Positions 18,448 through 28,086 are shown, counted from the stretch's first letter. The stretch: DNA of 64,000 nt from Fuscovulum sp. (GCA_035192965.1 CP136571.1:3862501-3926500), one strand, 5' to 3'. Numbers and translations: made by a program. Notes: generated by a model not told the origin, from the sequence alone.

Positions 18448-19881
18448 TCAGGCCGCGCGACGGCTCGCCGTCACATAGAGCGGAAACACCTTCGCCGGAT
18501 TCAGCAGCCAGCCGGGATCGAACACATCCTTCACCCGCAACTGCGCCTCCATATCGTCGCGCGTGAATTGCACATCCATCAGATCGCGCTTCTCCACCCC
18601 CACGCCATGCTCGCCGGTCAGGCAGCCGCCCACCTCGACACAGAGCTTCAGGATATCCGCCCCCAGCGCCTCGGCCAGGTCCAGATCACCGGGCTTGTTG
18701 GCGTTGAAGATGATCAGCGGGTGCATGTTGCCATCCCCCGCATGGAACACATTCGCCACCCGCAGCCCGTACCCGTCCGACAATTCCGCAATCCGGCGCA
18801 GCACGAAGGACAGTTCCGATACCGGGATCGTGCCATCCAGACAGATGTAATCCCCCATCTGCCCCATCGCCCCGAAGGCCGATTTCCGGCCCAGCCAGAT
18901 GCGCTTGGCCTCATCCTCGCTTGCCGCCTCGCGATACGCCACCGGATTGTGCGGCGCGGCAATCGCCTTGATCCGGCCAAGCTGTTCATCAATCTCGGCG
19001 GGGCTTCCCTCCACCTCCACGATCAGCAGCGCCTCGCAATCGGGGTATCCCGCCTTGGCAAAAGCCTCGGTCGCCTCGATGCAGGGGCGGTCCATGAACT
19101 CGATCGCCACCGGCAGCAGCCCGCCCTTGATGATGTCGGACACACATGCCCCCGCCACCTCGTTCGATCCGAACCCCATCAGCACCGGGCGCGCGCCCTC
19201 GGGCTTGGGCAGGATGCGCAGCCACGCCTCCGTCACCACGCCCAACTGCCCCTCAGACCCGCAGATCACCCCCAGCAGGTCCAGCCCGCCCGCATCCATA
19301 TAGGGCCCGCCCACCTGCACCACCTCACCCGCCATGGTGACCATGGTCACGCCCAGCAGGTTGTTGGTGGTGACCCCGTATTTCAGGCAATGCGCCCCTC
19401 CGGAATTCATCCCGATATTCCCGGCAATCGCACAGGCCAACTGGCTCGATGGATCGGGCGCGTAAAAGAACCCCTCCGCCTCCACCGCGCCGGTCACGGA
19501 AAGGTTGGTCCGCCCCGATTGCACCCGGATGAACCGGTTGGGATAATCCGTCTCGATCACCGCATTCATCCGCGCCACACCCAGCACCACCGCATCAGGG
19601 GTGGGCAACGACCCGCCCGCCAGCGACGTGCCCGCGCCGCGCGGGATCACTTTCACGCCTTCCTCATGGCAGGCGCGCATCACGGCGGCGACCTCTTCGG
19701 TCGTGCGCGGCAACACCACCGCCATCGGCAAACAGCGATAGGCGGTCAGCGCATCGCATTCATAGGCCCGGGTCTCGGTCGGGTCGGTGATCAGCGCATC
19801 TGCAGGCAGCACTTCGGCCAGCCGCGCCACGATCCGCGCGCGTTTGGCAAGGATCACCGGATCGGGAACGGGCATTTCCAT
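18448..19881 (-). CDS. glcD: Glycolate oxidase subunit GlcD
   Basis: 477 residues, usual length. FAD-binding PCMH domain at about residues 45-225 (IPRGAGTSLAGGSLP, YAPDPSSQLACAIAGNIGMNSGG) and FAD-oxidase C-terminal domain with LSDGYGLRVANVFHAGDGN and TGEHGVGVEKRD, which carry the conserved His residues of the D-lactate dehydrogenase/GlcD family. Catalyses oxidation of glycolate to glyoxylate with GlcE and GlcF. The ATG at 19881 has AAAGGA about 7 bases upstream; an inner Met two codons on is possible. First gene of the operon; a GntR-type palindrome lies just upstream. Confidence 0.96.
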   Translation of the reverse strand: MEMPVPDPVILAKRARIVARLAEVLPADALITDPTETRAYECDALTAYRCLPMAVVLPRTTEEVAAVMRACHEEGVKVIPRGAGTSLAGGSLPTPDAVVLGVARMNAVIETDYPNRFIRVQSGRTNLSVTGAVEAEGFFYAPDPSSQLACAIAGNIGMNSGGAHCLKYGVTTNNLLGVTMVTMAGEVVQVGGPYMDAGGLDLLGVICGSEGQLGVVTEAWLRILPKPEGARPVLMGFGSNEVAGACVSDIIKGGLLPVAIEFMDRPCIEATEAFAKAGYPDCEALLIVEVEGSPAEIDEQLGRIKAIAAPHNPVAYREAASEDEAKRIWLGRKSAFGAMGQMGDYICLDGTIPVSELSFVLRRIAELSDGYGLRVANVFHAGDGNMHPLIIFNANKPGDLDLAEALGADILKLCVEVGGCLTGEHGVGVEKRDLMDVQFTRDDMEAQLRVKDVFDPGWLLNPAKVFPLYVTASRRAA

Positions 19882-19913
19882 GGGATCGGTCCTTTTGCTA
19901 GGGCGTCGCAGAA

Positions 19914-19934
19914 TTGGTAAAAAGATATAACCAA
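19914..19934. promoter_or_regulatory. Candidate GntR/FadR-family operator upstream of glcD
   Basis: TTGGT, 11 bases, ACCAA; the match extends to 7-bp arms AATTGGT / ACCAATT (19912-19936). It lies 33 bases from the glcD start in the divergent gap to the DUF599 gene. The same half-sites with the same 11-base spacing occur at 41912-41932 upstream of the GntR/FadR regulator gene. TTGGT/ACCAA half-sites are known for FadR-subfamily regulators such as PdhR and LldR, though usually with shorter spacing. Confidence 0.55.
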
Positions 19935-19979
19935 TTTACCGGGCTGACAAGCGCCATTCCCGCGCCTAACCATCAACCC

Positions 19980-20669
19980 ATGACCATACCCTTCCATATC
20001 GGCAGCCTGACTGCACCCGATCTGATCGCTGTGGCGGCGTACATCCTGCTCTGGGTGGCCAGCGGCTGGATCATCGAAAACCCGCCCGCGCGGTTCCCAT
20101 CGGTCACGGTCATCATGAAACAATACCGCCGCGATTGGATGGGCGAGTTTGTCACCCGCCAACCCCGCATCTTCGACGCCACCCTGATCGACTCGCTTCG
20201 CCAAGGCACGGCCTTCTTCGCCTCGGCCTGCATGATCGCCATCGGCGGTGGTGTGGCGCTGATCGGCAATTCCGACCGGGTCGAGGGTCTGGCCGCCGAC
20301 CTGACCCTCGGTCAGGCCGGCCCGCTGATCGAAATGAAGATCATCCTCGTCATCGCCTTCCTTGCCAATGCGCTGTTGAAATTCATCTGGGCGCATCGGC
20401 TGTTCGGCTATTGCTCCATCCTGATGGGGGCAGTGCCCAACAACATCACCGATCCCAACGCCGCAATCCGCGCCGGGCAGGCGGCGGAAATCAACATCAC
20501 CGGCGCGCGCAGCTTCAACCGGGGCCTGCGGTCGATCTATTTCGCGCTCGGCGCGCTGGGGTGGCTGTTCGGCCCCTACGGATTGATCTTTGCCGGCCTT
20601 GCCAGCGCCGCCGTCCTGATGCGACGCGAATTCGCGTCGCATTCCCGCGATGTCATGCTGAAGCGCTGA
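19980..20669 (+). CDS. DUF599 family membrane protein
   Basis: 229 residues from MTIPFHIG. Hydrophobic segments near residues 13-33, 75-95, 110-130 and 190-218, with the DUF599 signature region GWIIENPPARFPSVTVIMKQYRRDWM and RSFNRGLRSIYFALGALGWL split around two loops. The family is widespread in alphaproteobacteria and has no known function. Divergent from glcD, with the candidate operator between. Its last 17 bases overlap the end of the convergent gene at 20653, so the two transcripts are antisense at their 3' ends. Confidence 0.85.
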   Translation: MTIPFHIGSLTAPDLIAVAAYILLWVASGWIIENPPARFPSVTVIMKQYRRDWMGEFVTRQPRIFDATLIDSLRQGTAFFASACMIAIGGGVALIGNSDRVEGLAADLTLGQAGPLIEMKIILVIAFLANALLKFIWAHRLFGYCSILMGAVPNNITDPNAAIRAGQAAEINITGARSFNRGLRSIYFALGALGWLFGPYGLIFAGLASAAVLMRREFASHSRDVMLKR

Positions 20670-22731
20670 TCCGCTTCGCGCCGCGCCGCCCTTCGATCAA
20701 CCACGCCGCAATCGCCAGACCCGCCGCCAGCAGGAGCCAGACCCATCCCGGCAACAACGGCGCGATGGTCAGATCCTGCGTCACATAGGCCCCACGCGGG
20801 GTGATCCCCACCCAGCCGCGCCCGGCCGCAGGCCGCCCCTCGCGCACCGCGCGAATGTCCGGCACGCCCTCTTCCAGCCGCAGGATGCCGCCATTCGTGG
20901 GCGTCACCACCGGCTCCAGCACCGCAACCGTGGCGATGGTTTCCACGAATTCACGCGGGGCAGATGGCCCCACCGCCACCACCCGCGTCAGATCGCCCTG
21001 CTCCAGCCGGTACAGCCCCATCATCGGTGCCTGCCAGACCATCTCATACCGCCCCGGCGAAACTTCGGGCATCGGCAGCACCACCACCGCCCCATCCGGC
21101 CCCGTGATCGTCAGATCACCCGGCGGTTCCTCGGCAATCGATCGCCGCCGCACCGTCAGTTCCTGCCCCGTGGTTGTGGCGGTCAGCGCCTCTTCCTCAA
21201 GCTCGGGTTCCTTCAGCATCCAATGTGCCAGCCGCCGCAACAACTCCAACTGCGGCCCGCCGCCCTCATACCCCCGGCCCCAAAGCCAGGCGTGGTCCGA
21301 AGCCAGCACCGCAACCCGCCCCTCATCCACCCGGTTCAGCACCAGCAGCGGACGGTCATCCGCACCCGACATCACCACTTGCCCCGCGCGCGGGATCACG
21401 TCGATCTGCCGGAACCAACGGCCCCAGCCGCCTTCGGGCGCCAATTCCTCCAGCCCCTCGGTCACGGGATGGCGCCGCCCCAGATCGGTCAGCGCCGGGC
21501 GGAAGCCGCCCTCGGTCACCCGCGAGGTGGGTTCCACCGGCAGCACATCGGCCAAGGGCGACCGCCACAGCGAATCCACCGCCCCAAATTCCGGCCCCGC
21601 CGCCACCAGCACCGTGCCGCCGTTGCGCACATATTGCGCGACGTTTTCCAGATAGGACATCGGAAGGATGCCCCGCATCCTGTATCGGTCGAACACGATC
21701 AGATCGAATTCCTCGATCTTTTCCACGAACAATTCCCGCGTCGGAAAGGCGATCAGCGACAGTTCCGTCACCGGAATCCCGTCCTGCTTTTCCGGCGGCC
21801 GCAGAATGGTGAAATGCACGAGGTCGACCGACGCATCCGATTTCAGCAGGTTCCGCCACACCCGTTCCCCGGCATGCGGCTCGCCCGATACGAGCAGCAC
21901 CCGAAGGCGATCCCGCACCCCGTTGATCTGCACCACGGCGGCGTTGTTGCGGTCGGTCAATTCACCCTCGGCTTGCGGGGTGGAAAACTGCAACACGTTC
22001 ATCCCGCCATGCGGCAGGGTGACGGGCAGATCCAGATCCTCGCCGACCGGCACACGAAACGTCTGCGGCTCGCTGTCATCCACCGTGATCGTCAGGTCCA
22101 CATCCGTGGCCCCCGGCGCGGCGCCCTGATCCTCGATCCGCAGGGTCAGCATCACCTCTTCGCCCAGAATGGCAAAGGCAGGCGCGTTCTTCACGATCAG
22201 GCGGCGGTCCCAATCCTGCGCCGCACCCGTCAGCAGCACATGCAGCGGCGCGGGCAAGGTGGGGGCAAGTTCCACATCATGCACCTGCCCATCGGTAATG
22301 ATCATCGCCCCCGCCACACGGGCGCGCGGTTCTTCCGACAGCAGTTCCGCCAGCGCCGTCATGGCCAGCGAACCGCCATCCTCGGGCGCGTCGGAAAACC
22401 GCCGTATGCGCAGTTCGGTATTCTCCAGCCGCGCCACCTCGGCCTCGACCCCGGCAATCGCGGCCTCTACCTGCGCGGCCCGGTCACCCAGCCCCTGACT
22501 GGCGCTGTCATCCACCACCAGCAGCACGATATCCGACAGCGCCGCCCGTTCCTCTTCTTGCAAGGAAGGGTTGGCAATCGCCGCCAGCACCACCAGCGCC
22601 GTCAACCCCCGCAACCACCAACCCGACAGGCCCCGCCACACCGCCACGGCCAGCAGAACGGCAGCAAAGGCCGCCAAGCCCCACAGCACCGGCCACGGCA
22701 CCAGCGGATCAAGTGTCAGCGCAGCCGTCAT
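20653..22731 (-). CDS. Membrane-anchored vWA-like protein of the MoxR cluster
   Basis: 692 residues. Two N-terminal membrane helices (about 13-55), then a vWA-like region with DDSAS, which keeps the DxSxS metal site spacing, and ITDGQVHD. A glutamine-amidotransferase-like region follows (about 290-460, with FDRYRMRG, GGTVLVAAG and HAWLWGRGYEGGGP). A C-terminal helix (LPGWVWLLLAAGLAIAAWL) ends in a basic tail, so most of the protein probably faces the periplasm. Its start overlaps the stop of the DUF4159 gene by 4 bases (ATGA). Function unknown; the order MoxR, DUF58, DUF4159, this gene is seen in many alphaproteobacteria. Last gene of the block. Confidence 0.8.
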   Translation of the reverse strand: MTAALTLDPLVPWPVLWGLAAFAAVLLAVAVWRGLSGWWLRGLTALVVLAAIANPSLQEEERAALSDIVLLVVDDSASQGLGDRAAQVEAAIAGVEAEVARLENTELRIRRFSDAPEDGGSLAMTALAELLSEEPRARVAGAMIITDGQVHDVELAPTLPAPLHVLLTGAAQDWDRRLIVKNAPAFAILGEEVMLTLRIEDQGAAPGATDVDLTITVDDSEPQTFRVPVGEDLDLPVTLPHGGMNVLQFSTPQAEGELTDRNNAAVVQINGVRDRLRVLLVSGEPHAGERVWRNLLKSDASVDLVHFTILRPPEKQDGIPVTELSLIAFPTRELFVEKIEEFDLIVFDRYRMRGILPMSYLENVAQYVRNGGTVLVAAGPEFGAVDSLWRSPLADVLPVEPTSRVTEGGFRPALTDLGRRHPVTEGLEELAPEGGWGRWFRQIDVIPRAGQVVMSGADDRPLLVLNRVDEGRVAVLASDHAWLWGRGYEGGGPQLELLRRLAHWMLKEPELEEEALTATTTGQELTVRRRSIAEEPPGDLTITGPDGAVVVLPMPEVSPGRYEMVWQAPMMGLYRLEQGDLTRVVAVGPSAPREFVETIATVAVLEPVVTPTNGGILRLEEGVPDIRAVREGRPAAGRGWVGITPRGAYVTQDLTIAPLLPGWVWLLLAAGLAIAAWLIEGRRGAKRISASA

Positions 22732-25526
22732 TGCCCCAGCCTTTCCAGCAGCGCAGGCACATGCACCTGATCCGACTTATAATTCCCCGTCAGCACATGC
22801 ATGATAAGGTTCACGCCAAAGCGGTTTGCCATCTCGCGCTGCCGTTCCCCGGCAAAACCGCGCCCAACGGGATACATGGGCACCCCCATCTCATCCACTG
22901 CCCAGGCTGCGGCCCAATCGTTCCCGCCGATCACCACCGGCGTCACCCCGTCATTCAGGTTGCGGAACGGCATCCCCTCCACCTGTTCGGCATCGGGAGG
23001 GGCGGCCTCTACCCACACAGGCGCACCACCGAACCGGCCCGGAAAATCCTGCAACAGATAGAAGGTCCGCGTCAGCACATGATCCACCGGCACAGGTTCC
23101 AGCGGCGGAATGTTCAGCCCTGCCGCGATGCGTTGCAGATGCAGCGCCTCTGGCGTGCTGCCACCCGACCGCGCCAGATCGGAATCGCGCGTGTCGAACA
23201 GGATCATCCCGCCCGTGCGCAGATAATCATTCAACTTGCGATAGGCATTGGCCGAAGGCAGCGGTTGGCTGGTGGATACGGGCCAATACAGGAACGGAAA
23301 GAACGCCAGCTCATCGCGTTCGATATCCACGCCCACCGGGGCCTCCGGCTCGATCGACGTGCGCTCCCACAACCGCTCGCCCAAACCCCGCAAGCCCGCC
23401 TCGGCCACCTGATCCAGAGACGCGTCCCCGGTCTGCACAAAACCCAGCACCACCGCTGTCGTTGCCTCCAGCGCCAGCGCCTCTTCCTCGGGGTCCAGCG
23501 CCTCAAGCGGAGCATCCTGCGCCTGCACCCCCGGTGCCGCCGCCAGCGCAAGCATCACCACGGCCAGCATCGCCACCCCGCGACGCAGCCCCGACAGCTT
23601 GCCCGAAATCCACAGCGCGGCCAGAATGTCGATCATCAGCGCCGTCAGCGCCGCCGACAGGAACCAGCCCTTCAACACCTGCTCCTGCGCCATCTCCAAC
23701 CCTTCCACGGGTGTCCCGGCAGGCCAGACGGCCGCTTCCAGCACCGTATCCGCCCCCACCGCATTCAACGCCACGCGCCGATCCGCACCGGCATACAACC
23801 CCGGCGGCAGCGCAGGCCCCGGCCCGGCGACAATCGCCTCGGCCAAAGCGGTGCCCTCAACCCCCGACATCTCGCCCGCCTCGGCCTGCACGCCATAGGC
23901 ATCCAGCACCACCTCGGGCACCCAAACCTGACCGGCCAGATCCTCGGCCCCCGGCGTTGCGGGCCGTGTGGACACGGCCATCCGTTCCAGCATCTGCACG
24001 AACAACCCCGACAAGGGCAGCGTCGACCACTCCGCATTGGCGGTCACGTGGAACAGCACCACCTGCCCTTGCCCCACCTCTTTGCGCGTCACCAAAGGCG
24101 TGCCATCCTCCAGCGCCGCAATTGTCCGCGCAGCAAGCTCCGGGTCCGGCTGCGCCAACACCTGCGCCGTGACCGTTACCTCATCCGTCACCGTCAGGCC
24201 AAAGAAGGGCGACCCCTCCACGAAAGGCGCCAGCGTCTTGGGCTCCCCCCAACTCATCGCCCCGCCCACTGTCCGCCCACCTTCGCGCAGGCGCACCGGC
24301 ATCAGCGGGTCTTCCGACAGGCGCGATACTTCTGATGCCGCCAACAATGGCCCGGCAAAGCGCAACAGCAGCCCGCCGCCATCCAGCCAGCCCAGCACCG
24401 CATCCTGTTCATCCTGCGTCAGCGCGGGCACATCGGCCAGCACGATCACATCCGGGTTCGCCAGCAGCACATCCATCAACGACCCGTCGATCAGGTCCGC
24501 CACAGGCTCCAGCGCCTGCCGCAGGTAATGCGTGGGCGACAGCAGTTGCAGCCCTTCGGCATTGTCCGCCCGCCCGCCGATCAGCGCCACCTTGCGCCGC
24601 TTCAGGCTGTCATCCGTCAGGCTGACTGCCCCCGCCGACCGCTGCCCCGCCACTTCAAAGCGCGTAATCCGGTTGCGCAATTCCGGCGGCAACGACAGCG
24701 CCACCTCGCCCCGCGCGTCGCCCAGACCAAAGCCCAGCGTCACCCGCGCCAATTCTCGTTCGATCCCCGCCGGATCAGGCCCGCGCGCCACAACTTCCAC
24801 CTCCAGCGCATCGCCCGCAGGCAGGCGGCTTGCGGCCAGTTGCACCGCCCCATCGGCAAACCCGGCCGGATGCAACGCCAGCACCGGGCGCGGACTTTGG
24901 AACACCGTCACATCCCCCGCCGCGTCCAGCGCTGCAAACAGATCGGATCGCCCCGGCCTGTCCAACCCATCCGACAGCCAGAAGGTTTCAAACCCCTCAT
25001 CCGGCAGCGCCTCGGCCCAACCCGCCAGATCGCCCGGCAACCACGCCTGCGGCGTCAGCGCGGCCACCCGCCCTGCCCAGGCATCGGCAGCCTGAAAGGC
25101 AATCTCGCCCGGCGCATCGGTCAGCCGCACCACGGCCACCGTCCGCCCGTCGCGCCCGGCTTCCTCGACCAGCGCCCCGGCCCGTTCTACCCGCCGCGCC
25201 CAATCGCGCGCATCGGCCCAACCGCCATCCATCACCACCAACAGCGGCCCCGTGCCCGCCACCCGCTCACGCGGGTTCAGGATCGGCCCGGCAAAGGCGA
25301 TGATTGCCGCCGCAATCGCCACCATCCGCAACAGCAGCAGCCACCACGGCGTGCGGTCCGTCTCGTTATCCTCGTCCTGCAAGCCCAGCAGCAGCGCAAC
25401 GCCCGGAAACCGCCGCCGGATCGGCGCAGGCGGCACGGCGCGCAGCACCAGCCATAGCAAAGGCAAGGCCACCAGCGCCCAAAGCAGCACAGGCGTCACA
25501 AATCCGACTGGGCCCAGCATGAACAT
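22728..25526 (-). CDS. DUF4159 protein with BatA-type N-terminus
   Basis: 932 residues from MFMLGPVGFVTP, start fixed by a 1-base overlap with the DUF58 stop (ATGA type). The N-terminus is a BatA-like two-helix membrane module (FVTPVLLWALVALPLLWLVL, then WWLLLLRMVAIAAAIIAFAG). A vWA-like region follows whose metal motif is lost (MDGGWAD in place of DxSxS). A middle amidotransferase-like region and two helices near residues 625-690 lead to the C-terminal DUF4159 domain (about 740-930; FFPFLYWPVS, GGMILFDTRDSD, HVLTRTFYLL). Family role unknown, linked to MoxR ATPases in bacteria. Likely works in the envelope with its neighbours. Confidence 0.88.
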   Translation of the reverse strand: MFMLGPVGFVTPVLLWALVALPLLWLVLRAVPPAPIRRRFPGVALLLGLQDEDNETDRTPWWLLLLRMVAIAAAIIAFAGPILNPRERVAGTGPLLVVMDGGWADARDWARRVERAGALVEEAGRDGRTVAVVRLTDAPGEIAFQAADAWAGRVAALTPQAWLPGDLAGWAEALPDEGFETFWLSDGLDRPGRSDLFAALDAAGDVTVFQSPRPVLALHPAGFADGAVQLAASRLPAGDALEVEVVARGPDPAGIERELARVTLGFGLGDARGEVALSLPPELRNRITRFEVAGQRSAGAVSLTDDSLKRRKVALIGGRADNAEGLQLLSPTHYLRQALEPVADLIDGSLMDVLLANPDVIVLADVPALTQDEQDAVLGWLDGGGLLLRFAGPLLAASEVSRLSEDPLMPVRLREGGRTVGGAMSWGEPKTLAPFVEGSPFFGLTVTDEVTVTAQVLAQPDPELAARTIAALEDGTPLVTRKEVGQGQVVLFHVTANAEWSTLPLSGLFVQMLERMAVSTRPATPGAEDLAGQVWVPEVVLDAYGVQAEAGEMSGVEGTALAEAIVAGPGPALPPGLYAGADRRVALNAVGADTVLEAAVWPAGTPVEGLEMAQEQVLKGWFLSAALTALMIDILAALWISGKLSGLRRGVAMLAVVMLALAAAPGVQAQDAPLEALDPEEEALALEATTAVVLGFVQTGDASLDQVAEAGLRGLGERLWERTSIEPEAPVGVDIERDELAFFPFLYWPVSTSQPLPSANAYRKLNDYLRTGGMILFDTRDSDLARSGGSTPEALHLQRIAAGLNIPPLEPVPVDHVLTRTFYLLQDFPGRFGGAPVWVEAAPPDAEQVEGMPFRNLNDGVTPVVIGGNDWAAAWAVDEMGVPMYPVGRGFAGERQREMANRFGVNLIMHVLTGNYKSDQVHVPALLERLGQ

Positions 25527-26425
25527 CAGCGGCCCCCTTCCAGCGCACGATACAGCCACAGCAGCGCCGGTTGCGCCGCATCGCCCGTATGATGGCACTG
25601 GTAATGCCACCCCACCGCGCGGGCCAGCATCGCCAGCCGGTCCTTGCGCTCTGCCAAGCGCGCCAGATAGCGGGCGCGCAGATCGCCCGCGCGCAGCGTC
25701 TCATGCCGCACGGTGCCGCCCATGCTTTCAAAGATCGTCCGCCCGTCGAAGGGGAAATCCTCCTCCGCCGGGTCCAGCACCTGCAACAGCACGCCCCGCG
25801 CGCCCCGGTCGGATGCGCGGCCCAGCGCCGCCTCGACCCCGGCCATATCGCCCATGAAATCCGACAGGAACACCGCCCGCCCATGGCTTGCGATACCCGT
25901 GGCATCAGGCGTGCCGTAATCCGCCTCGCCCCCGCTCTCCAGCGCCACCAAAAGGCGCAGCAACTGCCCGCGCCCCGGCCGCGGCGGCACACCGCCACCC
26001 GCCAACCCGACCCGTTCCCCCCCGCGCAGCAAAAGCACCGCCAGCGCCATCGCCAGAAGCCGCGCGCGGTCGCCCTTTTCTGCCCGCCCCTTGGCCCCGG
26101 TAAAGGCCATGGATTTCGCCGGGTCCACCCACAGCGTCACCGATTGCGCCGCCTGCCATTCCCGTTCGCGCACGAATGTCGCATCCGACCGCGCCGACCG
26201 CCGCCAGTCGATCATCCGCGCCGAATCCCCGGCATGGGTGGGGCGATACTGCCAGAACTCATCGCCCTGCCCCGCCCGCCTGCGGCCATGCTCGCCCAGC
26301 ATGATGGTCGATGCCAGCAATTCCGCCTCGGCCAGCAAGGGCGGCAGCGATTGGCCAAGCGTTTCGGCCCGCTGCCGCAGATCGCCACGCAGATCGCCGC
26401 CGGAAAGGGAAGTGGTCTCCGTCAC
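25526..26425 (-). CDS. DUF58 domain protein
   Basis: 299 residues. The DUF58 signature is at about residues 50-85 (GDEFWQYRPTHAGDSARMIDWRRSARS), followed by a vWA-like fold whose first metal motif reads DPAKS, with Ala in place of the first Ser of DxSxS. No membrane helix is obvious, so probably cytoplasmic or peripheral. Family knowledge: DUF58 proteins are partners of MoxR AAA ATPases. Overlaps the MoxR gene stop by 4 bases and the DUF4159 start by 1 base: tight translational coupling. Confidence 0.92.
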   Translation of the reverse strand: MTETTSLSGGDLRGDLRQRAETLGQSLPPLLAEAELLASTIMLGEHGRRRAGQGDEFWQYRPTHAGDSARMIDWRRSARSDATFVREREWQAAQSVTLWVDPAKSMAFTGAKGRAEKGDRARLLAMALAVLLLRGGERVGLAGGGVPPRPGRGQLLRLLVALESGGEADYGTPDATGIASHGRAVFLSDFMGDMAGVEAALGRASDRGARGVLLQVLDPAEEDFPFDGRTIFESMGGTVRHETLRAGDLRARYLARLAERKDRLAMLARAVGWHYQCHHTGDAAQPALLWLYRALEGGR

Positions 26426-27426
26426 GCCGCCGCCTCAAGCCCCAGCTTGCGGCTGGCCGTGCGGTCGATGATCCCGGCAAGGCTTTCGCCCCGCGCCCGC
26501 GCCGCAAAGGAAAGCGCCATCCGATGCGTCAGCACAGGCCGCGCCAGCGCCGCCACATCCGCCACTGCAGGCACCAGCCGCCCGTCCAAAAGCGCCCGCG
26601 CCCGCACCGTCAGCATCAGGGCCTGCGCCGCGCGCGGCCCCGGACCCCAGCTCAAGGAATCCGCCAGTTCGCGCCCCTCAGGTTCGCCCGGACGGCAGGA
26701 CCGCACCAGATCAAGGATCGCCTCCACCACCTGATCACCCACCGGCATCCGCCGCAGCACCTGCTGCGCCGCCAGCAATTCTTCGCCCGTGAACACCTGA
26801 TGCACCTCGGCCTCTTCGGCCCCGGTGGTGGCAATCAGGATATCGCGCTCCGTCTCGCGCGTGGGATAATCCACGTCGACTTGCACAAGGAACCGGTCCA
26901 GCTGCGCCTCGGGCAGGGGATAGGTGCCTTCCTGTTCAATCGGGTTCTGCGTCGCCAGCACATGGAACGGCCGCCCCAGCGGGCGGTGCTGACCGGCAAT
27001 CGTCACCTCGCGCTCCTGCATCGCCTGAAGCAGCGCCGATTGCGTGCGCGGCGACGCGCGGTTGATCTCATCGGCCATCAGCAACTGGCAGAAGATCGGC
27101 CCTTCCAGAAAGCGAAACGCCCGGCTGCCATCCGCCGCCGTCTCCAGCACTTCGGACCCCAGAATATCGGCGGGCATCAGATCGGGCGTGAACTGGATGC
27201 GGTTGCCCTTCAACCCCATCACGGTGGACAGCGTATCCACCAGCCGCGTCTTGCCCAGCCCAGGCAACCCCACCAGCAGCGCATGACCGCCGCACAGCAT
27301 AGAGGCCAGCACCAGATCAACCACCTTCTCCTGCCCGATGAAACGGCGGTTGATGGATGCCTTGGCCGCGGCCAACTGTTCCCCAAGACCTTCGATCCGC
27401 GCGACAAGTTCGCTTGCATCAGTCAT
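26422..27426 (-). CDS. MoxR family AAA+ ATPase
   Basis: 334 residues from MTDASELVARIEG; GAGGAG lies about 8 bases upstream of this ATG, and the longer in-frame start at 27459 is less likely. Walker A is GLPGLGKT, Walker B LLMADEINRA, sensor 1 ATQNPIEQEGTYPLPEAQLDRF, all typical of MoxR. Family role: chaperone-like ATPase that activates vWA or DUF58 partner proteins, often by metal insertion or complex assembly. First gene of the four-gene block and divergent from the DUF1285 gene. Confidence 0.95.
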   Translation of the reverse strand: MTDASELVARIEGLGEQLAAAKASINRRFIGQEKVVDLVLASMLCGGHALLVGLPGLGKTRLVDTLSTVMGLKGNRIQFTPDLMPADILGSEVLETAADGSRAFRFLEGPIFCQLLMADEINRASPRTQSALLQAMQEREVTIAGQHRPLGRPFHVLATQNPIEQEGTYPLPEAQLDRFLVQVDVDYPTRETERDILIATTGAEEAEVHQVFTGEELLAAQQVLRRMPVGDQVVEAILDLVRSCRPGEPEGRELADSLSWGPGPRAAQALMLTVRARALLDGRLVPAVADVAALARPVLTHRMALSFAARARGESLAGIIDRTASRKLGLEAAA

Positions 27427-27486
27427 GACTTTGCTCCTCGCGCAGTTATATGATCGCATTAGACCGAACTATCCCGTCCGGCACAA

Positions 27487-28086
27487 ATGGCAAAAACAAT
27501 GAGCGGACAAATGATTGTGAAACCCTCCGCTGAAGGGCTCGCGGCTTCGGCACAGGCCGTTGCGAAAAAGGGGTTGCCCCCGGTGCATCTGTGGAATCCG
27601 CCCTTTTGCGGCGATATCGACATGCGCATTGCCCGCGATGGCACATGGTTCCATGAAGGCACGCCCATCGGGCGGCCAGGTCTGGTGAAGCTGTTCTCCG
27701 GCATCCTCAAGAAGGAAGGCGACAAGTATTTCCTCGTCACCCCGGTGGAAAAAGTGGGCATCCTCGTCGATGACGCCCCCTTCGTCGCGGTGGATTTCGA
27801 CACGGCAGGCCAAGGCAAGGACCAGACGATCACCGTCACCACGCAGGTGGGCGACAGCGTGCCGCTCGACGCCGATCACGCCCTGCGCGTGGACCGCGAT
27901 CCCGCCACGGGCGAGCCGTCGCCCTACATCCACATCCGCGCGGGGCTAGAGGCTCTGATCGACCGGAAATCCTTTTATCGCATGGTCGATTTGTGCGTTC
28001 ATGAACGGATCGAGGGAAAAGACTGGTTTGGTCTGTGGTCATGGGGCAGGTTCTTCCCGATGATTCCCTCGGAAGACCTCCCCTGA
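27487..28086 (+). CDS. DUF1285 domain protein
   Basis: 199 residues, with the family core LWNPPFCGDIDMRIARDGTW split from VHLWNPP and a conserved VKLFSGIL and VTPVEKVGI pattern. Start at 27487 or the Met four codons later; the gene directly follows the divergent MoxR promoter region. Family function is unknown; structures of relatives show paired beta domains. It abuts the hydroxypyruvate isomerase gene with no intergenic base, so the two are co-translated, although DUF1285 is more often linked to the MoxR block. Confidence 0.88.
   Translation: MAKTMSGQMIVKPSAEGLAASAQAVAKKGLPPVHLWNPPFCGDIDMRIARDGTWFHEGTPIGRPGLVKLFSGILKKEGDKYFLVTPVEKVGILVDDAPFVAVDFDTAGQGKDQTITVTTQVGDSVPLDADHALRVDRDPATGEPSPYIHIRAGLEALIDRKSFYRMVDLCVHERIEGKDWFGLWSWGRFFPMIPSEDLP

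Noticed and set aside
16801..19920. A 1,039-codon open frame on the plus strand opposite the glc operon
   Set aside because: It is antisense to four well-supported genes and encodes a His/Arg/Pro/Gln-rich product with no domain; such frames are common in high-GC DNA.
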